Below, one piece after another: positions 19,058 through 27,345 of a DNA stretch of 64,000 bases. Position 1 is the stretch's first letter; each line of letters starts with the position of its first letter. The position numbers were made by a program, and so were the translations under genes. Source of the DNA: an uncultured Clostridia bacterium (GTDB lineage: Bacteria; Bacillota; Clostridia; TANB77; CAG-508); contig CAPXSA010000005.1 of assembly GCA_948735595.1 (NCBI GenBank), forward strand, positions 26,490-90,489. Reading direction: 5' to 3'. Under the pieces are notes generated by a model. That model saw only the letters and a program-made list of their open reading frames with translations, was not told where the DNA came from and did not search any database.

Positions 19058-19591
19058 ATGAACATTAAAATAGTAGGAAAAGAATTAAAAGCAACAGATG
19101 CAATTAAAGAGTATATTGGTAAAAAATCAGAAAGATTAATAAAATATTTTGGAGAAGAATTTGATGTTACAGCAACGATTAAAACAGAAGGCGGAATGCA
19201 AGTAGCAGAGACAGAAGTAAGAACACCAACAGATAGATTTAGAGCAGTAACAGCACATAGAGACTTATATGCTTCTATTGACAAAAATATAGATATTTTA
19301 GAAGGTCAAATTAGAAAAATGAAGACGAAAAAAGATCAACAAAATATGACTGATTCTATTCGTAACAAGGAAATTGCAAGAGAAGTAGAAGCGCACCCAA
19401 TTGAAGGTGAAATTATTAAAACATTATATTATGAAATTAAACCATTATCACCAGAAGATGCAAAACTAAAACTAGAAGAAAAACCACAAGATAGATTTTT
19501 AACATTTATCAACATTGAAACAGGAAAAGTAAATGTTATTTATCGTTTAAAAGATAATAGCAACTATGGTTTAGTAGAACCAGAAGCTTAA
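19058..19591 (+). CDS. hpf: Ribosome hibernation promoting factor, long form
   Basis: Start at ATG 19058 (MNIKIVGKELKATDAIKEYI) after GGAAGGAG; the longer frame has no ribosome site. 177 aa. The N-terminal HPF domain (1-100) binds the decoding region; the C-terminal domain (about 120-177, RNKEIAREVEAHPIEGEIIKTLYYEIKPLSPEDAKLKLE...FLTFINIETGKVNVIYRLKDNSNYGLVEPE) dimerises 70S ribosomes into 100S. Terminator follows. Confidence 0.94.
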   Translation: MNIKIVGKELKATDAIKEYIGKKSERLIKYFGEEFDVTATIKTEGGMQVAETEVRTPTDRFRAVTAHRDLYASIDKNIDILEGQIRKMKTKKDQQNMTDSIRNKEIAREVEAHPIEGEIIKTLYYEIKPLSPEDAKLKLEEKPQDRFLTFINIETGKVNVIYRLKDNSNYGLVEPEA

Positions 19592-19607
19592 GTAAATAAT
19601 TATATAA

Positions 19608-19651
19608 AAAGAAACCTGTCTAAATATGTAATCTAAACAGGTTTCTTTTTT
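19608..19651 (+). terminator. Terminator of hpf
   Basis: AAAGAAACCTGT and ACAGGTTTCTTT arms with a T-run. Confidence 0.85.
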
Positions 19652-19691
19652 GTTGTATAAGTATACAACAAGGGTTGTTTCTTAAGAGAAA

Positions 19692-19892
19692 CTATTTCAT
19701 TTGGTTTTCAGCTTGTTGAATTAACTTTTTAACCATTTGTCCACCGATTCTACCAGCATCTCTTGCAGATAAATCACCGTTATAACCTTGTTTTAAGTTA
19801 ACACCAACTTCACTAGCTACTTCATATTTGAATTTGTTAAGAGCTTCTTTAGCTTCTGGAACTACAGAATAATTGCTATTGTTGTTTGCCAT
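19692..19892 (-). CDS. Alpha/beta-type small acid-soluble spore protein
   Basis: Start at ATG 19892 (MANNNSNYSVVPEAKEALNKFK); AGGAGG lies 8 bases upstream, and a GTG nine bases further out would overlap it. 66 aa with the SASP pattern KYEVASEVGV, the germination protease target region, and the C-terminal GGQMVKKLIQ. These proteins coat spore DNA and protect it from UV. This is the clearest sign that the organism forms endospores. Confidence 0.95.
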   Translation of the reverse strand: MANNNSNYSVVPEAKEALNKFKYEVASEVGVNLKQGYNGDLSARDAGRIGGQMVKKLIQQAENQMK

Positions 19893-20044
19893 ATTTTTCA
19901 CCTCCTAGAATGTGATAATTGTTCATTTGAAAAAACTATTTAATTGCTTTTTCAGTATTTATGTTGTGCAATAAAAATGAAAATACACTGGAAATTTTTA
20001 GAAAATTATATATTTTTTTATTTTGGAATGCCCAATAAAATCCA

Positions 20045-20074
20045 TTGACAAAATTCTACGAAAAAGAATATAAT
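20045..20074 (+). promoter_or_regulatory. Promoter of the 20141 gene
   Basis: TTGACA (20045-20050), 18 bases, TATAAT (20069-20074). Confidence 0.7.
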
Positions 20075-20140
20075 GTTGATAAAATAAAAATAATAAATAA
20101 GAATATATTTATAAGTATATTCAATGAGGAGTAACTTAGG

Positions 20141-21133
20141 ATGAAGAAAATAAAAAAATGTTTTATGTCAATGCTTTGTATCCTAATAATTTCAATAGTA
20201 ATGGCATTAGTTACAAATTTAACAATTCAAATTTTTGATACTACTGTATATGCAGATGTAGGAAGTTTTGAAGATTATAGTGGTGGAGGTTCATCATGGA
20301 GTAGCGGAGGTTCTTCTTGGGACAGTGGAAGTTCATGGAGCAGTTCTTCATGGGATGATGATGACTATGGTTCAAGTAGTGGAATATTCATCTTTGGTGG
20401 TGGATTTGGATCTTTACTATTTTGGATAATAATCATCGTTATATGCATAGCTGTTAGCAAAAATACTAAAAAAGGTCAAAATAACAATAGAAATGCAGAA
20501 TTCTATAACAGACAAATGACAAATAATGCAGTAAATATGCAAGCATTAGAAGCGACTCAAACACAAATTGAAAATAAGATTCAAGCAACTGACCTAGCAT
20601 TTAATAAAGAAGAATTTGTAGCTTGGAGTAAAAATTTATTTGTTAAATTACAACAAGCATGGACAGCTAGAGACTGGTCTACTATTAGAACTTTTGAAAC
20701 AGAAAACCTATTTGAACAACATAAAAATCAATTACAAGGATACATCAATAATAATCAAATTAATGTAATGGATAGAATTTGTGTAAATTATGCTCATCTA
20801 TATAACTATCGAGTAGAAGGAGATAAAGAGATACTAACTGTAAGGCTCAATTCAAGAATGGAAGACTATATTATAGATGCTACTACAAAGCAAGTGCTAA
20901 AAGGGCAAAAAGGTTTAGACAAGGTTAATACCTATTTATTAACTTTCATTAGAAAGAACGGGGTAAAAACCAAACCAGGAACGATTGAAGTGAATACAAC
21001 AAATTGTCCAAACTGTGGAGCACCAACACAAATTACCTCTAGTGGAAAATGCGATTATTGTGGAAGTGTTATTACAACAGGAGAATATAACTGGGTACTT
21101 TCTAATTTAGAAAGGGAAAGTGTAAGACTTTAA
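20141..21133 (+). CDS. Membrane protein with Tim44-like domain and C-terminal zinc ribbon
   Basis: 330 aa. N-terminal membrane segment (about 8-30), a Gly/Ser/Trp/Asp-rich low-complexity stretch (about 42-82), a second membrane helix (about 90-110), then a Tim44-like region (about 150-285: FNKEEFVAWSKNLFVKLQQAWTARDWSTIRTFETENLF) and a zinc ribbon CPNCGAPT...CDYCGS near the end. Function unknown; Tim44-like proteins often sit at membranes next to SPFH or zinc-ribbon proteins. The next gene encodes such a partner. Confidence 0.8.
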   Translation: MKKIKKCFMSMLCILIISIVMALVTNLTIQIFDTTVYADVGSFEDYSGGGSSWSSGGSSWDSGSSWSSSSWDDDDYGSSSGIFIFGGGFGSLLFWIIIIVICIAVSKNTKKGQNNNRNAEFYNRQMTNNAVNMQALEATQTQIENKIQATDLAFNKEEFVAWSKNLFVKLQQAWTARDWSTIRTFETENLFEQHKNQLQGYINNNQINVMDRICVNYAHLYNYRVEGDKEILTVRLNSRMEDYIIDATTKQVLKGQKGLDKVNTYLLTFIRKNGVKTKPGTIEVNTTNCPNCGAPTQITSSGKCDYCGSVITTGEYNWVLSNLERESVRL

Positions 21134-21203
21134 AATATAACAATTTTGTTTATTATAAAAATAAGTGATAGGTAGCACTTAAAATATAAAGGAGGAAGAA
21201 AAT

Positions 21204-22460
21204 ATGGGATTATTTAAAGCAGCAAAAGATGCAATAGGGGGAACCTTAGCAGACCAATGGAAAGAGGCTATTCGTTGTGACGATATGCCTAACAATGTAT
21301 TAATGGTGAAGAAAACAACTCCAAATGGAGTAATTAGCAACAAAAGTACGATTATTGTAGCACCAGGACAATGTGCAGTTATTTTTGATAATGGTAAGGT
21401 TATTGATGCAACAGCAGAAGAAGGATTTTATCAATTTGATAGTTCAACATCTCCATCTTTTTTTGCAGGAGATTTTGGCAAAACTTTTAAAGAAATGTGG
21501 GAAAGGTTTACATACAATGGAGCAACAGCTAAACAACAAGCTGTATTCTTCTTTAATACAAAGGAAATATTAGATAATAAGTTTGGAACACCTGCACCAA
21601 TTCCATTCCAAGATTGGTCACATCCAATTCCAAATCAAATGACGAATACCTTAACACCAATGAGAGTAGAAATTAAATGTTTTGGAAAATATACATTTAA
21701 GATTAGTAATCCAGCAGTATTTATGCAAGAAATAGCGGGAACAGCAGATAGATATACAAAAGAACAAATTGTAGAACAAATGCGTGCAGAAGTTATCGCA
21801 GTGTTCCAAAACTTAATCAATGAATTAGGTTCTGAAAGACATAAAGTTCCTGTGCTTGAAATGCCAAGTCAAACAGATGAAATTAGAACTATGATGGATG
21901 AAATGGTATTTGATGAGCAGGTTAGAAGAAGAGGAATTTCGATTGTATGTTTTGCCGTTGAATCTGTAACATTGGATGAAGAATCAGAAGCAAAAATTGA
22001 TAATTATGAATTTAGTTCAAATGCTCATTTACAACAAGGAAAATTGGTAGATGCTTATGCAGAGGCAGTTCAAAAAGCAGCTGAAAATAAGAGTGGTTCT
22101 ATCAATGGATTCATGGGAATTGGCATGATGAATATGGCAAGTAATGGAATGACAGGAGGAGCAGCAAATGGACCTTGGCAGAATACACAAAATAGCCAAA
22201 TAGATTTAAGTAAGCAAAATATAGAAAATGCACCACAAACAACACAAGAACAAATGAAAGTAGAAATGGTAGGTAGAACAGAAACGCAACTAGACAATGA
22301 TGAATGGACTTGCGAATGTGGTTCTAAGAATAATGGAAAATTTTGTAGTAATTGTGGAAAAGCAAAACCAGTACAAGATAAAAAACAATGTCCAAATTGT
22401 AAAGCTATGAGTGATAAGGATGCGAAGTTCTGTGGTGAATGTGGAACAAAGTTAGATTAA
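21204..22460 (+). CDS. SPFH/virion-core-like protein with two zinc ribbons
   Basis: 418 aa. The N-terminal 300 residues (GLFKAAKDAIGGTLADQWKEAIRCDDMPNNVLMVKKTT...) match the COG4260 family, an SPFH-type membrane scaffold related to poxvirus core proteins. The C-terminus carries CECGSKNNGKFCSNCGKAK and CPNCKAMSDKDAKFCGECGTKLD zinc ribbons. AAAGGAGG before the ATG. It is likely co-transcribed with the Tim44-like gene; SPFH proteins scaffold membrane microdomains. Confidence 0.85.
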   Translation: MGLFKAAKDAIGGTLADQWKEAIRCDDMPNNVLMVKKTTPNGVISNKSTIIVAPGQCAVIFDNGKVIDATAEEGFYQFDSSTSPSFFAGDFGKTFKEMWERFTYNGATAKQQAVFFFNTKEILDNKFGTPAPIPFQDWSHPIPNQMTNTLTPMRVEIKCFGKYTFKISNPAVFMQEIAGTADRYTKEQIVEQMRAEVIAVFQNLINELGSERHKVPVLEMPSQTDEIRTMMDEMVFDEQVRRRGISIVCFAVESVTLDEESEAKIDNYEFSSNAHLQQGKLVDAYAEAVQKAAENKSGSINGFMGIGMMNMASNGMTGGAANGPWQNTQNSQIDLSKQNIENAPQTTQEQMKVEMVGRTETQLDNDEWTCECGSKNNGKFCSNCGKAKPVQDKKQCPNCKAMSDKDAKFCGECGTKLD

Positions 22461-22470
22461 AGGAGAGGAA

Positions 22471-23350
22471 ATGTATAAATTAGTAGCAATTGATTTAGAC
22501 GGGACTTTATTAGATACTTATCGGGCAAGCCTCTAACAAAAATTGTCAAGCAGTTAAGCAGGCAATGGAAAGAGGGATAGAGGTTGTTTTGACAACCGGA
22601 AGAAGTCCAGCATCTGTTAAAAATTTAGCAGAAGAAACTGGAGCAAATCATTATATTATTTGTGGGAATGGTGCAATTGTGTATGATTTGCAGAAGCAAG
22701 AAACGATTTACCAAAACTTGTTAGATAAGAAAAAAGTATTACAATTAATTCAAATTTGTGAAGAAAATAGCATTTACTATAATGTATATACAGAAGATAC
22801 AATTATTACAAAGACATTAAATTATAATACGCTTTTCTATCATCATGAAAATAGTAGAAAACCAGATGATAAGAAAACGAAGATCCATATTGTACAAGAT
22901 ATTTATAAATATGTAAAAGAAAGAAAAGAAGAAGATTATAGCAAAATGATGATTTGTGATGACAATAATATTATTTTTAGTAGTATTATCAAAAAACTAA
23001 AAATGGTCAAAAATGTAGATGTTTTAGATGTGGGTCACATGTCAAAGAAAATTATAAAAGATGGAACAGAGGAATATCCATTAGAATACTATTATACTGA
23101 GGTTAGTAGCCAAAATGTTGATAAATGGAGCGCCATTTTAAAACTAATTGAAAAATTAAACATTCAACCAGAAGAAGTAATAGCAATAGGAGATAATGTA
23201 AATGATCAAACAATGCTAGAGAATGCAGGGCTTGGTATTGCAATGAAAAATAGTGCACCATATATCCAAAAAATGGCAGATGAGGTAACTTTAGACAATA
23301 ACTCAAATGGAGTGGCTGCATCGATTGAAAAACATATTTTAACAGTATAA
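22471..23350 (+). CDS. Cof-type HAD phosphatase, read through a +1 frameshift at CGG
   Basis: The gene starts with ATG after AGGAGAGG and reads MYKLVAIDLDGTLLDTY, the HAD motif I with the nucleophilic Asp in DLDGT. CGG follows at 22522-22524 and the zero frame stops four codons later. Skipping the C gives G-QASNKNCQAVKQAMERGIEVVLTTGRSPASVK and an open frame to 23350 with motif III/IV (VIAIGDNVNDQTMLENAGLGIAM). About 293 aa, normal length. The intact motifs on both sides argue against decay. Substrate probably a sugar phosphate or FMN-type phosphoester, as in the Cof family. Confidence 0.85.
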
Positions 23351-23362
23351 AAGAATATAAAA

Positions 23363-23396
23363 TGCACACAACTATTATTAATAGAAGTGTGCTTTT
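23363..23396 (+). terminator. Terminator of the HAD gene
   Basis: GCACACAACTATTATTAATAG-type stem: GCACAC with GTGTGC and CTATT with AATAG inside, then TTTTCTTTT. Confidence 0.7.
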
Positions 23397-23455
23397 CTTT
23401 TGGTTAAAAACAAGGAAAAGATTTTATACACGAAAAATGAAGGGAGAATATGTTT

Positions 23456-23602
23456 ATGAATCAAAAAGATAAAATAGGAAATATAGAAAATGGGGAAGAT
23501 GTGACAAAATATGGTGAGTTTGTTTCATCTTATTTTGCTTGGCTTACTCTAGAACATCAAAAGCAAAATGCTAAGAAGATGGAAGATATGACAAAGAAAT
23601 AA
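23456..23602 (+). CDS. Small hydrophilic protein of unknown function
   Basis: 48 aa, MNQKDKIGNIENGEDVTKYGEFVSS..., with GAAGGGAG about 10 bases upstream of the ATG. Tail-to-tail with the toxin gene on the other strand (they abut). Not recognised; low-confidence but well-formed small gene. Confidence 0.5.
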   Translation: MNQKDKIGNIENGEDVTKYGEFVSSYFAWLTLEHQKQNAKKMEDMTKK

Positions 23603-23944
23603 CTAGGTAGGAAACTGCTTTAAAAATCTTGATATTTCATTTTTATGGACTTTAAAAAATAGACTAGGATTTTTCTTGTTACTAAATATGTATTGAATAT
23701 AAATAGTTTGATTTACATCAGAAATATAATAAATGATACGAAATTGTTTATAAAGTCGCTCTCGAAAGTGTTTGTTAGATAATTCAGCAACATATCTACC
23801 GATATACGGTGCTTCTTGAATATGAATAATTGTCTTATAAAGATTATTTAATGTAGAGATGGCATATTTGATTGAAATTTGAGCGGAATAATCAAATATG
23901 TCATCTATTGCAAATTTGACATTATTAGATATTACTATTTTCAT
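23603..23944 (-). CDS. ParE/RelE-type toxin
   Basis: Start at ATG 23944 (MKIVISNNVKFAIDDIFDYS) with GAGGA upstream. 113 aa with the plasmid-stabilisation toxin pattern: helical hairpin, APYIGRYV, RERLYKQFRIIYYISDVNQTIYIQYIFS. The start overlaps the end of the upstream gene by about 20 bases, typical of a toxin following its antitoxin. Confidence 0.8.
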   Translation of the reverse strand: MKIVISNNVKFAIDDIFDYSAQISIKYAISTLNNLYKTIIHIQEAPYIGRYVAELSNKHFRERLYKQFRIIYYISDVNQTIYIQYIFSNKKNPSLFFKVHKNEISRFLKQFPT

Positions 23945-24122
23945 AATTTTCCTCCAAATCTTTAATGTATTGACCAAGTTCTTCTAAAGTACAAACATCT
24001 CCATTTTGAATATTATTTTCACTTTCTTTTAATTTAGCGAAAAAGAATAAATTATATATTACATCATATAGAGTATCTGTAGAAGGTTGTACTTGATTTA
24101 AAGTTTCTTTAATAAAGTTCAT
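23925..24122 (-). CDS. Probable antitoxin of the ParE-type toxin
   Basis: 65 aa, acidic and largely helical (TLEELGQYIKDLEENYENSNI at the end), overlapping the toxin gene. I do not recognise the family; the role is inferred from position, size and charge. Confidence 0.6.
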   Translation of the reverse strand: MNFIKETLNQVQPSTDTLYDVIYNLFFFAKLKESENNIQNGDVCTLEELGQYIKDLEENYENSNI

Positions 24123-24140
24123 AGATGGACTCCTTTCTAA

Positions 24141-24344
24141 TTAATTTTCATTAAATGTTTGTTTCAGAGTTTCAAATGTAAAATGCTGATTTGTTCCCGG
24201 AATAAGCGTTGTTTCGTCCTCACCATACTTGTCAAGATATTCTTTCATAAGTAATAATATCATTTCTGCATATGTTTTGTTATCAAAGTAATCTTCAGGG
24301 AGAGAATTAAGGATTTTAAACATACGGTCTTTTACAATTGACAT
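24141..24344 (-). CDS. Small protein of unknown function in the toxin-antitoxin operon
   Basis: 67 aa, MSIVKDRMFKILNSLPEDYFDNKTYAEMILLLMKEYLDKYGE..., helical and acidic. AAAGGAG upstream of the ATG. It lies 18 bases before the antitoxin gene on the same strand and a TATACT -10 box precedes it, so it is probably the first gene of the unit. Resembles a short antitoxin N-terminal domain, but no family was recognised. Confidence 0.55.
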   Translation of the reverse strand: MSIVKDRMFKILNSLPEDYFDNKTYAEMILLLMKEYLDKYGEDETTLIPGTNQHFTFETLKQTFNEN

Positions 24345-24458
24345 AGTCTTTAATACTCCTTTCTACTTAATTTGTACTTAGTATAACACAGTTTTAGAAG
24401 ATTTACTACTTAAATCAGTACAAAATTTTGAGTTCACAAAATATTCACACAAAACGTA

Positions 24459-24512
24459 TTGACAAACAGAGAAAAGAGAGTATAATAAGATTATAGGTCA
24501 AAGAAAGTCAAA
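24459..24512 (+). promoter_or_regulatory. Promoter and CtsR operator of the ctsR operon
   Basis: TTGACA (24459-24464), 16 bases, TATAAT (24481-24486), then the direct repeat GGTCAAA (24496-24502)-GAA-AGTCAAA (24506-24512), a near-consensus CtsR heptad box placed over the transcription start. Confidence 0.92.
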
Positions 24513-24582
24513 GTCTAAAAAGTAAGTTAGTGAATAGCAATCAATAATACTAATAAATGATGGAAGAAAAGGAAGTGATGGA

Positions 24583-25032
24583 TTGAGAATATCTGATGTC
24601 ATAGAAGAATTTATCAAGGAAATGTTTTCAGAAGATGACTCTATTGAAATACAAAGAAATGATTTAGCGGAATATTTTAATTGTGTTCCATCTCAAATTA
24701 ACTATGTCATAGCAACTAGATTTAAGCCATCACAAGGATATTATGTAGAAAGTAAACGTGGTGGTGGAGGACACATTAAAATTACAAAGGTCAATATTAC
24801 AAAAAGCAACTATTTAATGCATGCTATTAGTAGTATTGATAATAAAATTACAGCACAAGAAGTAGATATTTTTATCAGCAATTTCTTATCAGAGGGTATC
24901 ATTTCTGAAACAGAAGCAAAACTTTTAAAAGTGGCAACAAGTGATAATGTATTAATTGTACCACAAGAGATAAAAGATATGCTAAGAGCAAATATCTTAA
25001 AAAATATGTTAATTAATTTAGTAGAAGACTAG
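24583..25032 (+). CDS. ctsR: Class III stress gene repressor CtsR
   Basis: 149 aa starting with TTG after AAGGAAG. N-terminal winged helix with SDVIEEFIKEMF...LAEYFNCVPSQINYVIATRF and the diagnostic glycine wing VESKRGGGGHIKI; C-terminal dimer/McsB-binding domain. It represses clp genes until heat inactivates it. First gene of ctsR-mcsA-mcsB-clpC, with its own operator upstream. Confidence 0.96.
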   Translation: MRISDVIEEFIKEMFSEDDSIEIQRNDLAEYFNCVPSQINYVIATRFKPSQGYYVESKRGGGGHIKITKVNITKSNYLMHAISSIDNKITAQEVDIFISNFLSEGIISETEAKLLKVATSDNVLIVPQEIKDMLRANILKNMLINLVED

Positions 25033-25045
25033 GAGGTTGATTATT

Positions 25046-25612
25046 ATGTTATGTCAAAATTGTGGAAAGAATGAAGTGAATTTCCGTTATACTCAAATTA
25101 TTAATGGGGTAAAAAAAGAGATGGCACTTTGCGATAAATGTGCCAAAAGTTTAGGATTAGAAAGTTTGGACTTTAATATGCCAATTAACTTTTCTAACTT
25201 TTTAGGGGACTTTTTAAATGTGGCAGCAGATGCAGAAATTTTGCCAAGTTTTACAAAAACAGGAGTATTACAATGCGATGAATGCGGGATGACATACAAT
25301 GAATTTGTAGATACAGGTAAATTTGGATGTAGTCATTGCTATGATATTTTTGCAAATGTATTAGACCCAGTACTTAAGAATATCCATGGCTCTAGTAATC
25401 ATGTAGGAAGAAGAAGCAGGTTATCAGCAGTAGACAAAAAGAAAGTAGCACAAGATGTGGAACAAGCTCATAAAAAGGCAGCAAAGCCTGTAAAGAAAGA
25501 TGAAAAACAAGAAAAAATAGACAAATTAAATGAAGAATTAAAACAGGCAATTAAGGAAGAACGTTATGAAGACGCAGCAAAGTTAAGAGACGAAATTAAG
25601 AAGTTGTGTTAG
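25046..25612 (+). CDS. mcsA: McsA, activator of the McsB arginine kinase
   Basis: Start at ATG 25046 (MLCQNCGKNEVNFRYTQ), 9 bases after AGGAGG. 188 aa with two zinc-binding CxxC pairs at the N-terminus (CQNC, CDKC), another pair (CDEC...CSHC) and a C-terminal UVR motif (IDKLNEELKQAIKEERYEDAAKLRDEIKKL). McsA binds McsB and ClpC. The 3' end runs straight into a 58-bp tandem repeat. Confidence 0.94.
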   Translation: MLCQNCGKNEVNFRYTQIINGVKKEMALCDKCAKSLGLESLDFNMPINFSNFLGDFLNVAADAEILPSFTKTGVLQCDECGMTYNEFVDTGKFGCSHCYDIFANVLDPVLKNIHGSSNHVGRRSRLSAVDKKKVAQDVEQAHKKAAKPVKKDEKQEKIDKLNEELKQAIKEERYEDAAKLRDEIKKLC

Positions 25613-25613
25613 T

Positions 25614-25787
25614 GCTTTAGCACTTACAAACTGCTATATACAGCGAAGCTGTATAAGAAGTTGGATAAGTAGCTTTAGCACTTACAAACTGCTATATACA
25701 GCGAAGCTGTATAAGAAGTTGGATAAGTAGCTTTAGCACTTACAAACTGCTATATACAGCGAAGCTGTGAAAGAAGTTGTGTTAATT
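25614..25787 (+). repeat. Three tandem copies of a 58-bp repeat after mcsA
   Basis: Units begin at 25614, 25672 and 25730 (GCTTTAGCACTTACAAACTG...). Each contains the mini-hairpin ACAGCGAAGCTGT. The unit's end (AGAAGTTG) matches the last codons of mcsA, so the repeat appears to have expanded from the gene's 3' end. The third copy is slightly diverged at its end. Confidence 0.9.
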
Positions 25788-25802
25788 AAAATTTAGTCTA
25801 GC

Positions 25803-25921
25803 TATATTGCATCGTTTGCCCTTGCTGTCCGTTGCTTTCTAATTTAAATGTGAATTAAGGAAAGCAACGGAAGGCGCTCGGTTAAAACCTCGCCTTGCGC
25901 GGGCTACACTTTTGCAATATA
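25803..25921 (+). repeat. Structured interspersed repeat, copy 2 (between mcsA and mcsB)
   Basis: Same core as 12957-13079: CCGTTGCTTTC with GAAAGCAACGG, then AAGGCG with CGCCTT. The closing pairs here are GCCC with GGGC and the outer stem TATATTGCA (25803-25811) with TGCAATATA (25913-25921). Like copy 1 it lies inside an operon. Confidence 0.75.
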
Positions 25922-25972
25922 CATAGACTAAACATAAAGACTACAACAATCAATAATAAAGGAGGAAGTAAA

Positions 25973-26989
25973 ATGCAAAATTGGTATTTACAAAATGGAA
26001 AAGACTCAGATGTAGTTATTAGTTCTAGAGTAAGACTTGCTAGAAATTTAAAAGAAATTCCATTTCCTACCAAATATTCTAAAGAACAAGCAAAAAGGGT
26101 GCTAGAAAAGGTAAAAGAAATTGCACCAAGTATTGGATATGGAATTAAATATATGGAGTTAAACGATTTTGATGATATCACCAAAGTAAGTTTAGTAGAA
26201 AAACATGTGATTAGTCCAGAGTTTGCTATGAATAAGATGAAGACAGGAGCTGTTTTGTTAAATGATGAAGAAAATATATGCATGATGATTAATGAAGAGG
26301 ATCACATACATATGCAAGTATTTGCATCAGGTTTAGAACTAGAGAATCTAAAGAATTTGGCCATTGAATTAGATGAAAAACTAGACAAGCTATTAACCTA
26401 TGCTACTCATGAAAAATATGGTTATTTAACTTCCTGTCCAACTAATGTGGGAACAGCCATGAGAGCATCTGTTATGGTACATTTACCGGCTCTAACTATG
26501 ACAGGAAATATTGGCAAAATCTTTAATATTGTTAATGGTTTTGGGATGAATATTCGTGGTATTTATGGAGAAGGTACACAAAGTCAAGGAGAGTTTTATC
26601 AAATTTCTAATAAACAATCATTGGGAATTACAGAAAATGATATTATCAAAAACCTAAATATTATTACTGAAAAGGTAATAGAACAAGAGAGAATGGCTAG
26701 AAAGTATTTAGCCAAAAATTCTATTGATTTAGAGGATAGAGTATATCGTGCTTATGGAACACTTGCTTATGCGACGAAACTTTCATCAGATGAATGTAAA
26801 AAGCTATTATCTTTTGTAAAATTAGGAACAGATTTGGGTATTATTAAAGAATTGAATGATAGTAAAATATCAAAATTGTATTTATATAATCAACCAGCCA
26901 ATTTGCAAAAATATGTAGGAAAACCATTAGATGGATATGAACGTGAAATTAAAAGACCAGAAGTGGTGAAAGAGATAATGAATGAGTAA
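25973..26989 (+). CDS. mcsB: Protein-arginine kinase McsB
   Basis: Start at ATG 25973 (MQNWYLQNGKDSDVVISSRVRLARNL) with GGAGG upstream; the longer frame only reads through the repeat. 338 aa. Guanido-kinase fold with SSRVRLARN for nucleotide phosphates and YGYLTSCPTNVGTAMRASVMVHLPAL with the catalytic Cys. It phosphorylates arginine on CtsR and on misfolded proteins, marking them for ClpC. Confidence 0.95.
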   Translation: MQNWYLQNGKDSDVVISSRVRLARNLKEIPFPTKYSKEQAKRVLEKVKEIAPSIGYGIKYMELNDFDDITKVSLVEKHVISPEFAMNKMKTGAVLLNDEENICMMINEEDHIHMQVFASGLELENLKNLAIELDEKLDKLLTYATHEKYGYLTSCPTNVGTAMRASVMVHLPALTMTGNIGKIFNIVNGFGMNIRGIYGEGTQSQGEFYQISNKQSLGITENDIIKNLNIITEKVIEQERMARKYLAKNSIDLEDRVYRAYGTLAYATKLSSDECKKLLSFVKLGTDLGIIKELNDSKISKLYLYNQPANLQKYVGKPLDGYEREIKRPEVVKEIMNE

Positions 26990-27001
26990 AAAAATAAAAA
27001 A

Positions 27002-27018
27002 CCTCCCACTTGGGAGGA
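27002..27018 (-). terminator. Terminator of the 27025-27198 gene
   Basis: CCTCCCA-CT... forms CCTCCCAAGTGGGAGG on the minus strand, followed by TTTTTTATTTTT. On the plus strand it also ends mcsB transcription imperfectly. Confidence 0.75.
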
Positions 27019-27024
27019 ATGAGG

Positions 27025-27198
27025 TTAAATGGGGTCATCTTCATTATCGTCGTCGAGACAAAGGAAAACATCATCATCAATTGGATGAGTTTTCAGATAT
27101 TTGAGAAGGAAACAAAGTAGGACTCCTATAATGAGATTGACAGGAAAGTTTGGATCAAAGCAACGTACAGTTTCAAACAAAGTAGAAAAAAGTCTCAT
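27025..27198 (-). CDS. Small membrane protein, antisense within the ctsR operon
   Basis: 57 aa: MRLFSTLFETVRCFDPNFPV, a membrane helix (about 21-35, NLIIGVLLCFLLKYL), then a strongly acidic tail (DDDVF...DDDNEDDPI). GGAGG is 8 bases upstream of the ATG; an earlier ATG is out of frame and short. It is oriented against mcsB and clpC and has its own promoter, UTR hairpins and terminator. Family unknown. Confidence 0.65.
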   Translation of the reverse strand: MRLFSTLFETVRCFDPNFPVNLIIGVLLCFLLKYLKTHPIDDDVFLCLDDDNEDDPI

Positions 27199-27212
27199 AA
27201 ATCATTCCTCCA

Positions 27213-27310
27213 AGTGTTTGTACTGCCATTAGGCAGAAAATGTGGTGTAGTCAAATGACTACTTGAATAAGAGATATTTATATTATACCACATAATAAAA
27301 AAATTTTCAA
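27213..27310 (-). promoter_or_regulatory. Promoter and 5' UTR hairpins of the antisense small gene
   Basis: Minus strand: TTGAAA (27310-27305), 17 bases, TATAAT (27287-27282), then hairpins GTAGTC-ATTT-GACTAC and CTGCC-TAAT-GGCAG before the GGAGG site. Confidence 0.7.
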
Positions 27311-27345
27311 ATTATGGTAACTATATCGAAAGGAGAAAAAACAAA

